A DNA stretch of 64,000 nucleotides from NCBI GenBank assembly GCA_030052745.1, contig JANBVO010000014.1, positions 620,001 to 684,000 of the forward strand, read 5' to 3'. Made by a program: the position numbers and the translations under genes. Shown here piece by piece: positions 1 to 10,732 of the stretch (position 1 is its first letter; the number at the start of each line of letters is the position of its first letter). This stretch comes from Pleurostoma richardsiae (lineage: Eukaryota > Ascomycota > Sordariomycetes > Calosphaeriales > Pleurostomataceae). Below the pieces are notes generated by a model, which was not told the DNA's origin, made no database searches, and saw nothing but the letters and a program-made list of their open reading frames with translations.

Positions 1-14
1 ATACGTACCATAAT

Positions 15-1910
15 CTAAGCAGAGATCTCACGTACAGGCCTGGAATCAGTCATCTCAGCTATCTTCTTCCCCTCCGCAATCAACTCCTTCTGGTGCTCAT
101 GCTCGATGACGTCCTCGGCCACGAGGCCCAACGTGACCGCCTTCTCCTCGATCTTGGCCGGCACGATGACCGAGTCCTCGAGGAAGTAGTTGGTCTCCTT
201 GACGTAGTACGCAATGACCCAGAACAGGCAGACCAGGCCGAAGCCGTACAGCGCCAGCTGGATGATAACCTGGTTGCGGTAGCTGACGCCCTGGCTGTCG
301 ATGGTGAAGGAGATGCACATGCCCAGGCTAACGGTGCCTTTGAACGCCCCAGCGTAGCGGGCACACAGCGCCGGGTCGTTGGTCAGTGACGCCATGGTCC
401 ACTGTACAGCGATCTGGAAGCAGGCGTAGATGATACCGTTGAGCAGATAGAGGATGAAACCGGCAGCGAAGGCAGAATCTGTCCAGTCAACGGCCGGCGG
501 GTCATTGTCGCCGTTGACGTTGTTGTGAATAACCCAGCCCAACAGACCGGCAGTCGTGGCCATTGTGATAACACCGACGACGGCGGTGCCTATGAGACCC
601 TTCGTGCGCCGGGACGCGATCCGCGGGTTGTCCATTATCATGGCGAGGCAGATGGGTGCCGGGATCATGATCACCTGGAACAGCAAATTGTTGAGAGACC
701 GGGTTCGTAGGTTGAAGTAGAAAGCTGCAGACCACACGTTAGTACTCTTACGAGCCATGCTGTGTTGTTTCCACATACCATTTATGCTGCTCGTAACTGC
801 AAGGTTCATCTCACCGACGAACATGGCGGGAATGAGGATGATTATCTTCGGATCAGTGAGAACTGACAGGATCCCCTTGACCTCCTCGGTGATGCTAGGC
901 TCCTTGAAGATGGCGATGTGCCGGCCGTCGTCGCGGATAACTTCTCTCGGGTCGACTATGAGGAGAAAGTTCAAAACAATGGCACTGTTGCGGATTTATC
1001 AGCGAACGATGGTAAGAAAGTCAGAGTTGGATAGCTACTTACGCGCACATGATGACGATGAAGACGACGTAGACGGCTGTGGACACGCCGGTTGCCTCTT
1101 CCTTGTTGTGGTTCACGCCGAAAGCAATGATGGCACCGACCGTACTTCCGCACGAAGTGAGAACCCATTGGTAAGTGATGTACTACAGTGTTGTTGTCAG
1201 TTTCTTATGACTTCCGGCAAGTTACTATCGTTAGTCATACCTTTGCTTTGTCCTTCTCTTCGGCGTATGCAAACTGGATAAATCCGGAAGCAGTCCATAG
1301 CATCGCAGCCGTCAAGCCGAGGAAAGCCCCCGCTATAAGTCAAATCTCCATATTAGCATCCATGAGTTTCGTGGGGCCAATGGAGAGTTCAAATACCGAA
1401 GAGAGGGAAGGCTTGATGGCCGATGCGGTCATAGTACCAGAGTGAGCCGACATAGAAGGGGTAACCGAGAGCCCCAAAGGCGCTAGGTGAGGCACAATGT
1501 AAGCGTTTGACACAGCTCGTTATACTCGGTCCAATCTTACATAGTATACTTAGGGCGTAAGAAGTTGAGGGCTGTGCCGCCGCACCAGCCGGCGACGGTG
1601 TAGACGCCGTAGAGAATCCTACTCATTGTGAGTATCCACCGTCTCTGGGCAGAGTCGCCGAGCCGCATTTGAGCATGCTTTTACATACGAGTTAGTCAGA
1701 GACGCAACTCTCTGTGATGATGGCTGGCCACCACCAGCACCAAGGCCAGTGAGTGCCAAGTAGATACCCGGAAGACAGAAGAGGATGCTACAGTAGTACG
1801 TTAGCATCTGGAGATCCTCTATGTTGCACATGGTCCAACACTCACCATCCCATAACGAAGTTCTGGTTGAACGCACGATTCCGTGCAAGCTTTCCGGTGA
1901 GAAGAGCCAT
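15..1910 (-). CDS. UNC-93-like MFS membrane transporter
   Basis: Seven exons on the minus strand (1910-1846, 1787-1689, 1618-1541, 1482-1397, 1332-1241, 1182-1043, 984-15) join in phase into 509 residues. The protein is hydrophobic with many membrane spans. Early stretches ILFCLPGIYLALTGLGAGGG and YPFYVGSLWYYDR, and the later RKSTNVWSAAFYFNLRTRS, are the pattern I know from fungal UNC-93-like (DUF895) members of the major facilitator superfamily. The substrate of this fungal branch is not established. The Met at 1910 is chosen because it leads directly into the conserved first exon. It is transcribed away from the PhyH dioxygenase gene, sharing an upstream region of about 795 bases, so the two may be co-regulated. 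The family call is firm; a role in uptake of the substrate used by the neighbouring enzymes is inference. Confidence 0.88.
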
Positions 1911-2705
1911 GATGGCGACTTGCGTCTTGCAGCTGTCTGCGCACGATCGAGCAATACTTGATGAGTAGTTTGCTGGCTCGATGACTCAGGATGGAGTCAC
2001 GATAGTTGCAAGATTCTCCTCCCCTTGATCACGACTTTGACAATTCAGCGCACTGACTTTATAGTCGATGTCATGCTCACCAAGCTGCCAAGGACCTCGA
2101 GAACGCGAACCTTATCTTCGACGATCGGCTAGGTGGGTCAAGCTGGAGGTGACGCTTAACAATGGTGAATTGCCGATAGGCCGTACTCGGAGCCGCTGGG
2201 CCCCTGTTTGATAAGTGACGATGACACGAATCAAGTCTAAGCGGGCTATCTAACGGTGCGGAGAGATGACGGGGTAAGAGCCAAGGCTACCTAGTGTACG
2301 TTGGTCGGAATCCCATCGGCGCCTCGGCTCTTGACCGGCGCCAGGCCGGTGATCGTCAGTGTCTTAAATCTGGTTCGGCGCTGGCGCGGCCGTCCCACGG
2401 CCAGAGGCCGTACCGACCACAATTGAGCGCTCGGCAAGGCGACACAGCATGCGATTGGAAGCGTGCGCAGCTCGGGAAGTTTGACTAACCGGAATGGCTC
2501 AATCCGGGGAATTGGGTCACAACTTGCCCCTAGTCTCCGAATCTACCTCATGATCGAGCGATTCCCCAAAGCTTCGGTTTCAGACGTCGCTGGATATAAA
2601 GACCGGGAGATTTGAAATCAGTTGAAGGATACGATTGTTTGTGACGCTCCCGAGTGAGAACTACGCAGGCGTTGTACGCTTGGTTACGGTACCTTTGTGT
2701 TCAAC
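1911..2705. promoter_or_regulatory. Divergent promoter region with GATA sites and a TATA box
   Basis: This 795-base gap separates the divergent UNC-93-like and PhyH genes. It holds CTTATC at 2111-2116 and GATAAG at 2210-2215, both matching the HGATAR site of fungal nitrogen regulators AreA/NIT2, plus GATAGG at 2175. A CGG-N2-CCG pair lies at 2188-2195. TATAAA at 2595-2600 is about 106 bases upstream of the PhyH start and is a plausible core promoter. No credible coding sequence is seen. Nitrogen control is inferred from motifs only. Confidence 0.4.
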
Positions 2706-3887
2706 ATGGCCACCACACAGACACAAACCCAGACTGTGGCCCCGGCCGAGGCCGAGAAGCCAGTAAAGCTCGAGATCAACGCCCGGATCTTGCCTCCAAC
2801 CGTGAAATATGAAGGGATGAATATCTCATACGAGCGTCTGGAGGAGGCTTACCACACGGAGTGGCCAGAGCGCAAGCATTTGGAGGTCCCGCAGTTCACG
2901 GCCGACGCGAATCCCGACGACGTAGTCGAAGGTCTCAAACGGGTAGGAGGCGTTGTCGTTCGTGGAATCGTATCTCAGGAATCTCTGCAGCAGATGGAAA
3001 AGGATATTCGGCCAGCCCTCGAAGCGGATGAACCTTGGGATGCTGGCGACAACTTCTTTCCGCCCACCACTCGCCGAGCCTTTGGTCTCATTGGCAAGTC
3101 TCGGGCGTTCGCATTGGACATCATCGGCAACGAGCTCTACCAGGCCGTCTGCGAGCAGTTCCTAACGACCAAGTCTTACCCCTTCTACGGGAACCGCAAT
3201 AACATTAATGTGTCGCCGCCGCAGGTGAACAACACCATCGCATTTTCGGTCCGCCCGGGAAACAGCTTCTCGCAGCCGCTGCACCGTGACGACGACATCC
3301 ACTATGCCGACCGACCCCGTGTCGAGAAGTACCCCGAGCCACCCAACCTGCGCGGAGAATACGGCATCGGCTTTTTCGTGGCCGGCACCAAGACAACCAA
3401 GGCAAATGGAGCCACGCGATTCATCCCGGGGAGCCATCTTGAGGCAACTGTGCAGCCGCCGGATGAGGCCTTTGCCCACTACGCTGAGCTCAACCCCGGG
3501 GATGGTTTCATAATGCTGTCAAGCTGTTACCACGGTGGCAGCGCGAATACTACCAAGGATGAGGAGAGGCTCCTGTTCAGCTGCTTCATGTGCCGCGGCT
3601 GGTTGCGTCAGGAGGAGAACCAGTTTCTCTGTGTCCCACTAGACGTTGCTAGGAGCCTTCCTGTCAGGATCCAGAAATTGATGGGATATGCTACCAGCGA
3701 GGTAAGAGATCCACTCTATACCACCCGAAGTCATACAAAGCACAGGGACTGATTTGCCTTTTTTACGTAGCCGATGCTTGGATGGGTAGACTTCAAAGAC
3801 CCTCGCGGCGTTCTGGCCCCTGAAGAAGCCGAGCGTGTTTCTCACAGGAAAGACAGGTTGAAGGTGGAGGAAGAGCAGGCTCAGTAG
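2706..3887 (+). CDS. Phytanoyl-CoA dioxygenase (PhyH) family Fe(II)/2-oxoglutarate enzyme
   Basis: Two exons, 2706-3701 and 3771-3887, join in phase 0 to give 370 residues. PhyH enzymes use non-haem iron and 2-oxoglutarate to hydroxylate or desaturate small molecules. The iron-binding H-x-D is visible in QPLHRDDDIHY (about residue 196), with the typical NGATRFIPGSH stretch around residue 240. The distal iron histidine lies in CYHGGSAN and a likely 2-oxoglutarate-binding arginine lies just after it, before CRGWLRQEENQFL. All catalytic elements appear intact. The substrate cannot be read from sequence; fungal relatives act in natural-product synthesis and in catabolism. It lies between a divergent transporter and the dimethylformamidase homologue on the same strand. 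An N-hydroxymethyl or N-dealkylation step feeding the amidase is an attractive but untested idea. A second, broken family member lies at 16765-17499. Confidence 0.9.
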
Positions 3888-4709
3888 CTACCTTTCTAGA
3901 TTACAAACATACAACAGCGTTAGAACACGCTCTCAGTCTCGCAACGAAGAGCGAGGATGTAATGGGCCTGGGTGAGATAACCACGCTCTCTGATAGCATA
4001 TCAAGAGGGTGAGAGAAGATTACTGCCCACTGTCTCGTAGATCTATGGTTAGGCTTTCACCTCCTGTAGTTGTTTGGTAATCTCGAAATCGCCCCCTTCC
4101 TCTCCAAACGTTCGTTCATTCCGAGAATAGTACATAAATTCCGGTGTCCTTTGCTGTTGGCTTTCGTTCTCCGACTTTGTTCAATGTTGAATAGCGTCAT
4201 CTCAGAAACCGTCAGATCAAGTCACCGAAGATGAAGCTCCTACGCGGACTGATAAGGTAGCTATTGGACACCATATCCTCAGCTCTATCTCTGGACTATC
4301 TCGAGGGTCCGGTTGCAATCCGGCACCTCGGCAGGAGCCCGGCGGCTCGGCGGCGACTACTGGTGATATTGTACTAGTGCATGCCGTCGGGCTCCCAACG
4401 GCTGCCCGCAGGCGCTTGAGAAACGTTATCACAGGCCCTGATTGGCTTATCTTAGGGACTTACCCGAGGCGTCATTTCGGTTGGAGTGTCTATCTCGTTG
4501 GTCTTCTCTTTTTAATCACCCGCACATGTGCCTTGAGATAAGAGTGTCTCCATTCCTTTAGCCTTGGAGAATGCTTAATCGCTCGGCGCAGCAGATTACC
4601 TATCCTAGATATAATACCGTGACGCCATCGTAGAGATTCCAGAGATATAACTAGATATACCCCGACTGTCATGACTAATTAGAGCAGAGAACGACTCACA
4701 GACACAAGA
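3888..4709. promoter_or_regulatory. Intergenic region with three GATAAG-type sites
   Basis: No supported gene. Upstream of the dimethylformamidase homologue there are GATAAG at 4251-4256, CTTATC at 4446-4451 and GATAAG at 4537-4542, three strict AreA/NIT2-type sites in under 300 bases. About 0.15 would be expected by chance in random sequence of that length. The nearest lies about 170 bases before the start codon, a normal distance for a fungal activator. The functional reading is inference. Confidence 0.45.
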
Positions 4710-7210
4710 ATGTCTACAGTGTATCCAGTGCCGGAAGACTATCCTAAGGAGATTATCGGCTATGCACAGCCATTCATCGCCAGTCCAGGTGATACGGTAG
4801 ACATCAAGGTACTACTTCCATAACTACCACTTAGCTTGATGTCAGTAACGGACAATTGGAGTGACAGGTTTCTTGCACTGAGTCGGAATACAAGTACCGG
4901 GTACTCCGCTTCCTCCAAACGGGTTATGCGAGTCCCGATGGACCTCCCCAGGATGTAGAGGAGATCACCGGAATTGCGCCGGGGACTCGGAAGGGGAGAT
5001 TCCAGCTAGCTCATGCGGGGTCCTACGCTCTGCTTGAGGATATCGGATTTCGTCCCGTTGACAGCGGTGTGAGGCTGGCATTCTATGCACAGCCGTGGCT
5101 GGTCGAGTGCGACCATATCCAGACTCTGGTCTCGACGCTTGATGCGTCCACGAACGCCGGGATAGCCGTCGTGCTGACTGAGAAGGGCACTATTGACGTA
5201 TGGATCGGGCTCGGAGACGCCGGTATTCAGGTCGTGCCATCCGGGTTTAAGCCTGCGCAGCGACGCTGGGTCAAGATCGATGTGGAAGTGTCGGCTGCAT
5301 CCGTGCGCCTCGACTTTAAACCAGTGAGCCGCATGAATGAACCGGCTGGCAAGGCGAGCGCGGCGGAGGCCACACTGAAAGGCGCCTTTAAGTCGTGTTC
5401 AGGCGAGAACACACAGCTCCTGTTGGCTGCGTCGCTGGTCAAGTCCCCTGCAGACAAGGTTCAGCACCATGTGCCCCTGAACAAGTTCAATGGGCGATTA
5501 GACACTGTGATTATCGAGGCTCTAGGAGAAAACGCGCGGATACTCGCCCATTATGACTTCTCCATTGAGATTCCAAGCGACTTCGTCTACGACGTGTCGG
5601 GCAACCGCCGGACCGGGACCCTTGTCAACGCGCCGAGCAGGGCAATGAAGGGTCACAACTGGGACGGGTCTGAGACGGACTGGACCAAGGCGGCGTACGG
5701 ATATGGCGCCATCCACTTCCACGAAGACGATTTGGATGATGCGGCATGGGACACCGACTTCTCTATTGAGATACCAGAAGGCACCCGGTCCGGCGTGTAC
5801 GGAGTGGAAATCCAGAGTACGGGGTCCGACACCCGTGATACTGTGGTCTTCTTCGTGAGGCCAACAGAAGCCACCACAGCAAAGGTCAGTACTTCATTCT
5901 GCGAGCTGTATGAGGTTTATGTGTGTTGAAAAACGCCACAGGTCGGAGCGAAAGCCGCCATAGTCATGTCCACTTTCACCTATCTGGCGTACGCGAACGA
6001 GAAGATGTTCCGGCCAGACAATCCCGCCAGGGCGGAGGTTCCCCAGGACTTTGAATCGCTGGACTTCTACAAGGATGAGGCCTTCTATAAGCAGGACCGG
6101 CGCGAGGACCTAGGCCGGTCCATCTACGACGTCCACCGGGATCACAGCGGCGTCATCTTCTCGTCGTACAAGCGTCCGCTGCTGAACTGCCGGCCCGACT
6201 ATGTCAACTGGACTGGCCACCGCCCGCGAGAGCTCAGCGCCGAGCTCATAATCCTCGGTTACCTCGAGCGCCTAGGAATCCCCTATGACGTGCTCACCGA
6301 TCACGAGCTACACCTCAGAGGTGTTGCGGCGCTCAGGCCATACACGACCGTCCTCACGGGTTGTCACCCTGAATATCCTAGTCTGCGGTCGTATCTCGCC
6401 TACGAAGATTTCCTGAAGGAGGGCGGCAATATGATGTACCTTGGAGGCAACGGGTTCTATTGGGCGTCAGAGACGGACTGCGCTCGGCCGCATCGGATGG
6501 AGGTCCGACGAGGCGGCCAGGGTGTGCGGACTTCGTATCAGGAGCCTGGCGAGAGAATCCACTCTCTCAACGGTAGGGTGGGGGGCCTGTGGCGTGACTG
6601 CGGGAAGGCCGCGAACTTTATGGTTGGCATCGGATGCTGCGGTGAGGGAACCGGTGCAGGTAAGCCATCTCCCCGTCAAGCTATCCTACCAGCATGAAGG
6701 TCGCGAATGTGTTGTACTAATATTGGAACCAAAGGTGTGCCTTATCGCATGAATACCAAGCTCGGCGAGGCCTACCCGGACCTTAAATCGTGGGTATTCG
6801 CCGGTCTTGTGAAGAACGATGACGACAGGGAGTTCGTCTTTGGCCGCAACGCCCTTGGCGGCTTTGGTGGGGGAGCCTCGGCCGACGAGATCGACCGCGT
6901 CGACTTCAAGTACGGCTCCCCCGAGAACATCGTCGTGCTCGCCTCCTCGACGGGCCACCCGGACACGTTCGGGCTGTTCCCCGAGGATTCGAACTTCCCG
7001 ATGCTCAAGACGTTGGGCACCCAGACGGACTTGATTCGCTCGGACATGACCTATTATGAAACGAGCGGCGGCGGCGCGGTGTTCTCCGTAGGCAGCATTA
7101 GTTGGGATCTGGCAGTAGGGTGGAAGAACTATGACAACGATGCTGCAGTGGTGACGGCAAATGTCCTGAGGAGGTTCGTAAGAGGGCCGGCATCGGCTTT
7201 GAAGTCTTGA
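4710..7210 (+). CDS. N,N-dimethylformamidase large (beta) subunit-like amidohydrolase
   Basis: Four exons (4710-4808, 4868-5884, 5942-6659, 6735-7210) join in phase into 769 residues, close to the roughly 760 residues of bacterial DMFase large subunits. Residues 1-340 form the accessory beta-rich part. SGVYGVEIQSTGSD to the end is the catalytic C-terminal half, with TYLAYANE, YDVHRDHSG, RPLLN, LTGCHPEY, MYLGGNGFYW and GGLWRD. The bacterial enzyme binds one iron through two Tyr and one Glu, which I recall as Tyr399, Tyr440 and Glu521. Here Tyr386 or 389, Tyr434 and Glu516 fall at nearly the same spacing, so the site looks intact. DMFase hydrolyses dimethylformamide to dimethylamine and formate. 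The fungal substrate is unknown, and a small N-substituted amide is an inference. The bacterial small subunit has no visible counterpart here. Neighbours are a PhyH dioxygenase and a cupin. Confidence 0.85.
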
Positions 7211-7825
7211 TGAGGTTCGGTCGGCAGTCTTTATAGCTAGATCCCTACAGGTTGAAGGAAGCTTTTAGCCTACATGCCCTATTTACTCAATGCAGTGTTC
7301 TATTATGGAGATTACCGTGATACTATAACAGCATTAAGTAAAGCGATATGGCGGGTTTCCCTGGAAATTGAAACTGGATCCTGAAGCAACTCTGGAACTA
7401 ACTCTATCACCGAAAGAGAAAGATACGCTCTATTACTACTGCCTGCTCAACGGTTTGTCGGGATGACATTGCTATGAGTGATGAGAATGGCACCATCTCT
7501 GGATGGATGGATGGTAGGTATTCTGAGCGCTGCGCAACTGCGCATCTGTAACGGGTTGGGTAAATTAAGCCGATTGACTGTCAGAGGAACTTCTAACATA
7601 GTGGCGGTATCACTATTCTCCATATACGTCCCAGGCTGATTAATAGTAACTAATGGTCCGAGCTCTTTTCATTCCTATACGCTGATTTGCTGTCACTCGT
7701 CACTATAAGAGTCTGGGGGAAAAGGACACAAGTTGCAGCAAGCCCATCTTCGGGCACTTATTTGGACATTCCAGGCGTGTCAAATAACAGAGGATCAAGA
7801 GTACAACTTACAAGCCACTGCTGCT
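7211..7825. other. Intergenic region, no gene seen
   Basis: About 615 bases between the DMFase-like gene and the cupin gene. No reading frame resembles a known family. The open frame upstream of 7826 is most likely the cupin 5' untranslated region. Confidence 0.5.
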
Positions 7826-8200
7826 ATGCCACAATCTGTATCCGTCCCGACGGTCTTGTCTTCCTTTAGCGAGACATGGTCGCCCCGCCTCATCGCTGCA
7901 ATCAACGACCACCATGTCAAGGTCGCAAAGATCGACGGAGAGTTCATTTGGCACGCACATGCCAATTCCGATGAGCTCTTTTACCTCATGTCCGGCAAGC
8001 TGACCATAGAGCTTGAGGGCCGTGACCCAGTCATCATGCAGGAAGGCGATGTCTTTGTGGTCCCGCTGAGGGTCAGGCATCGACCAGTGGCTGAGAACGC
8101 GTCAGTTATGCTCATAGAACACGAGAGCACCGCCAACACCGGAGATGAGTCGGCATCTGATAGGACGAGGGAAGTCAAGGACGCCAGGGCGGTTGGTTAG
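7826..8200 (+). CDS. Small single-domain cupin protein
   Basis: An intronless 124-residue protein. Both cupin motifs are present: HAHANSDELFYLMSG (about residues 41-55) supplies two histidines and a glutamate, and the second, around VVPLRVRHRP (about residues 79-88), supplies the last histidine. These are the usual metal ligands of a Cupin_2 barrel. It resembles bacterial-type stand-alone cupins annotated as mannose-6-phosphate isomerase-like. Such proteins may be dioxygenases, isomerases or binding proteins, so no reaction is assigned. The open frame extends 31 codons upstream, but the Met at 7826 gives a domain-sized protein and the upstream codons look unlike the family. It sits between the DMFase-like gene and an MFS permease on the same strand and may belong to that set. 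Confidence 0.8.
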   Translation: MPQSVSVPTVLSSFSETWSPRLIAAINDHHVKVAKIDGEFIWHAHANSDELFYLMSGKLTIELEGRDPVIMQEGDVFVVPLRVRHRPVAENASVMLIEHESTANTGDESASDRTREVKDARAVG

Positions 8201-8906
8201 ATATTTGAAGAATGGATGAGCAGGCGTTTGAGCCAAGAAGTCAGGGCCCAGGGGTCCCCCATCGTTAGCCTCGACTCCCACTCTTCGCCAAATGCGCCCG
8301 TTGAGCACGTACCTGCATCGGAAGCGCCCGATGCAAGAGCAGCAGGATCTTCCAGCTGAAAGGAGTTAGGCAATAAGAGATAATGGAGTGGGCCAAGATT
8401 GTCCTAAAGTTCGACCCGTGCCGTTTCCTATCTACCGGTATCTGAATACCGAAGCTGCCGCACCATCGCCCGGGAGTGGGGGATCTATATCGGCACGGCC
8501 GGGGATGGCGACGCGGTGGATTCCGGGGGACTCTTTGACCATATTCCGCCATCTTTGGGGGGAACGGACCTCAATACCACACCGTAACATGGCTGCGGTG
8601 ACAGGATGACAGGGGCAAATTCATCATATCTATCAATATGTGGCTCCGCAATTTTCTCACAGCCCGTGGAGAGAGAAAGCTCAACTACTGAATCAGATAT
8701 TTATGGACCAGGTCCCCGCTCGGTAATCAGTGCTATTTCGATGAGTGAAAGTTTGCAGCACTCTCGCCACATTACTAGGAATCGTAAGATTTCCAGTAGT
8801 TCGTTTTCTAAGCGGCCGACTCGGAGCCTCAATTAATAATTGTTCCTCTGCTTGCAACCTCTGCGTGCACAACGGCAATTCCTTACACCAAGACGTGACA
8901 CGCAAA
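8201..8906. other. Intergenic region, no gene seen
   Basis: About 700 bases between cupin and permease genes. It contains an AGATAA motif near 8378 but no supported coding or RNA feature. Confidence 0.45.
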
Positions 8907-10732
8907 ATGGCAGACCAAGGGGAAAAAATCAAAGTCGCAGACAGAGACGGTGGAGTTCTCGAAAGCGGTCCAGATGCATTTCCTGAAAAGGGCGAAGTGG
9001 CCGTCATCGATGATAAAGCTATCCGGGACTTCTATGGCAAGAGTGTTGAGGAAGCATACAGGCTAAAGTCTGAACTTGTCAGCCAACATCTTGAGGAAAT
9101 TGGCATGGGGAAGTGAGCAGACATTCGAGCGATGAGAGGGACTTCGCAGTAACTAACAGGTAATGCAGGTTTCAGTGGCTCCTCTTCGTCGTGAGCGGCT
9201 TCGGCTGGATCGTCGACAACTTCTGGTCCCAGGGAATCAGCGCAGTGCGGCCTCCCATCGCCAATGAGTTTAGCGATGTGTCCAAGCTGAGCTACAGCTC
9301 GGTCGCATACTACGTTGGTCTCATTCTCGGAGCTTCGTTTTGGGGGACATCTTGCGATCTCATCGGTCGCAAGCCGGCCTTTAACGCCACCATCCTGCTT
9401 GGAGGTATCTTCGCCTGCGCTGTTGCCGGAACAAACAACTTCGTGGCTTTCTGTTCTATCTGGGCGGTTATCGGCACTGCTGCTGGCGGTAACGTCCCCG
9501 TTGACAGCATCATGTTCCTCGAGTTTGTCCCTGGAAGTCACCAGTGGCTCCTGACCACGCTCTCCGCTTGGTGGAACTTCGGCCAGGTCGTCGTCGCTCT
9601 GGTGTCATGGGTATTCTTGGCCAATTATGCTTGTCCATCGGACTCCGACTACACAACTTGCCGCAGGGAAGACAATATGGGATGGTATGAAATTCTCTGC
9701 TTGCTTTCTTAAACGTCCGCAAAGCTTACTCCTGATCTCTTGACAGGCGTTATATCATGATCACTCTGGGGGCTATTGCAATTGCATTTGGCCTTATCCG
9801 GATCCTGATCTTCAAAATCCCGGAGTCACCGCGATATCTGCTGTCCAAAGGCCGGGACGCTGAAGCTGTGGAGGCCGTCAACTACATCGCACGGTACAAC
9901 GGAAAGCCTGAGACCCTCACAATCGGCATGCTACAGTACATTGATGCCCAGCTGGGTCAGCCAGCCCGGGCCGACCCTAATAGTCCTGAAGGCAAGAAGC
10001 ATGACGGTCACATGTCACACATGGACATCATCAAGGACAACCTCAAGTCCTACAATATCAGCATGTACCGAAAGCTGTTCTCTGGTAGGAAGCTGGCGCA
10101 GCACACGTCAATTACTTTCCTGATCTGGCTCACGATCGGCATTGCATACCCTCTCTACTTCGCATTCATCACCTCATACTTGGAGACCAAGTCCACGTAC
10201 TCTGCCAGCTCTTCCCTGTCACACACGTACAAGATCTACTGTATCGTGTCGGCAGTCGGAGTCGTCGGTCCGCTCGCCGCTGGCTTCTGCGTCGAGACGC
10301 GGTTGGGAAGACGCTGGATGATGGCCCTTTCCGCCATTTTGACCGGCGTCTTCTTGTTCGCGTACACGCACGCGAAGACGGAGGCCGCCGACATCGGGTT
10401 CCAGTGCGCGACAGGTGTTCTTGGCAACTTCGGTAGGCAAATCCCGTTTCATTATTAAGCCTCTTCGTCGACGAGTTGTCATTTACTGACCGAATGTAGA
10501 ATACGCCATCATGTACGCCTTCACACCGGAAAGTTTCCCTGGTAGTCTCAGGGGCACTGGTACCGGCACAGCAGCGACCCTACTTCGACTAGGAGGCCTT
10601 GTCGCATCCCTCATCTCGACCTTTGCGGGCTACACCATTGTCCCGATCTATGCTAGCGCAGCCCTCTGGATCGCCGTCGGCGTGGTTTGCTTCGGACTGC
10701 CGTTCGAGACTCACGGGCACGCATCTATCTAG
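8907..10732 (+). CDS. MFS permease, sugar/aromatic-acid transporter-like
   Basis: Four exons (8907-9112, 9169-9684, 9747-10432, 10500-10732) join into 546 residues with about 12 predicted membrane spans. The family signature between spans 2 and 3 is seen as DLIGRKPAF. AGGNVPVDSIMFLEFVP follows in span 4, and PESPRYLLSKGR marks the central loop, as in sugar-porter and SV2-like MFS carriers. TPESFPGSLRGTGTGTA opens the last exon and is typical of the metabolite:H+ symporter-like branch. It is a proton-coupled plasma-membrane importer by family; the substrate is not readable. The soluble N-terminus of about 85 residues is hydrophilic. It closes the run PhyH, DMFase-like, cupin, permease, all on the plus strand, so it is a candidate for importing that substrate. 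Confidence 0.9.
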
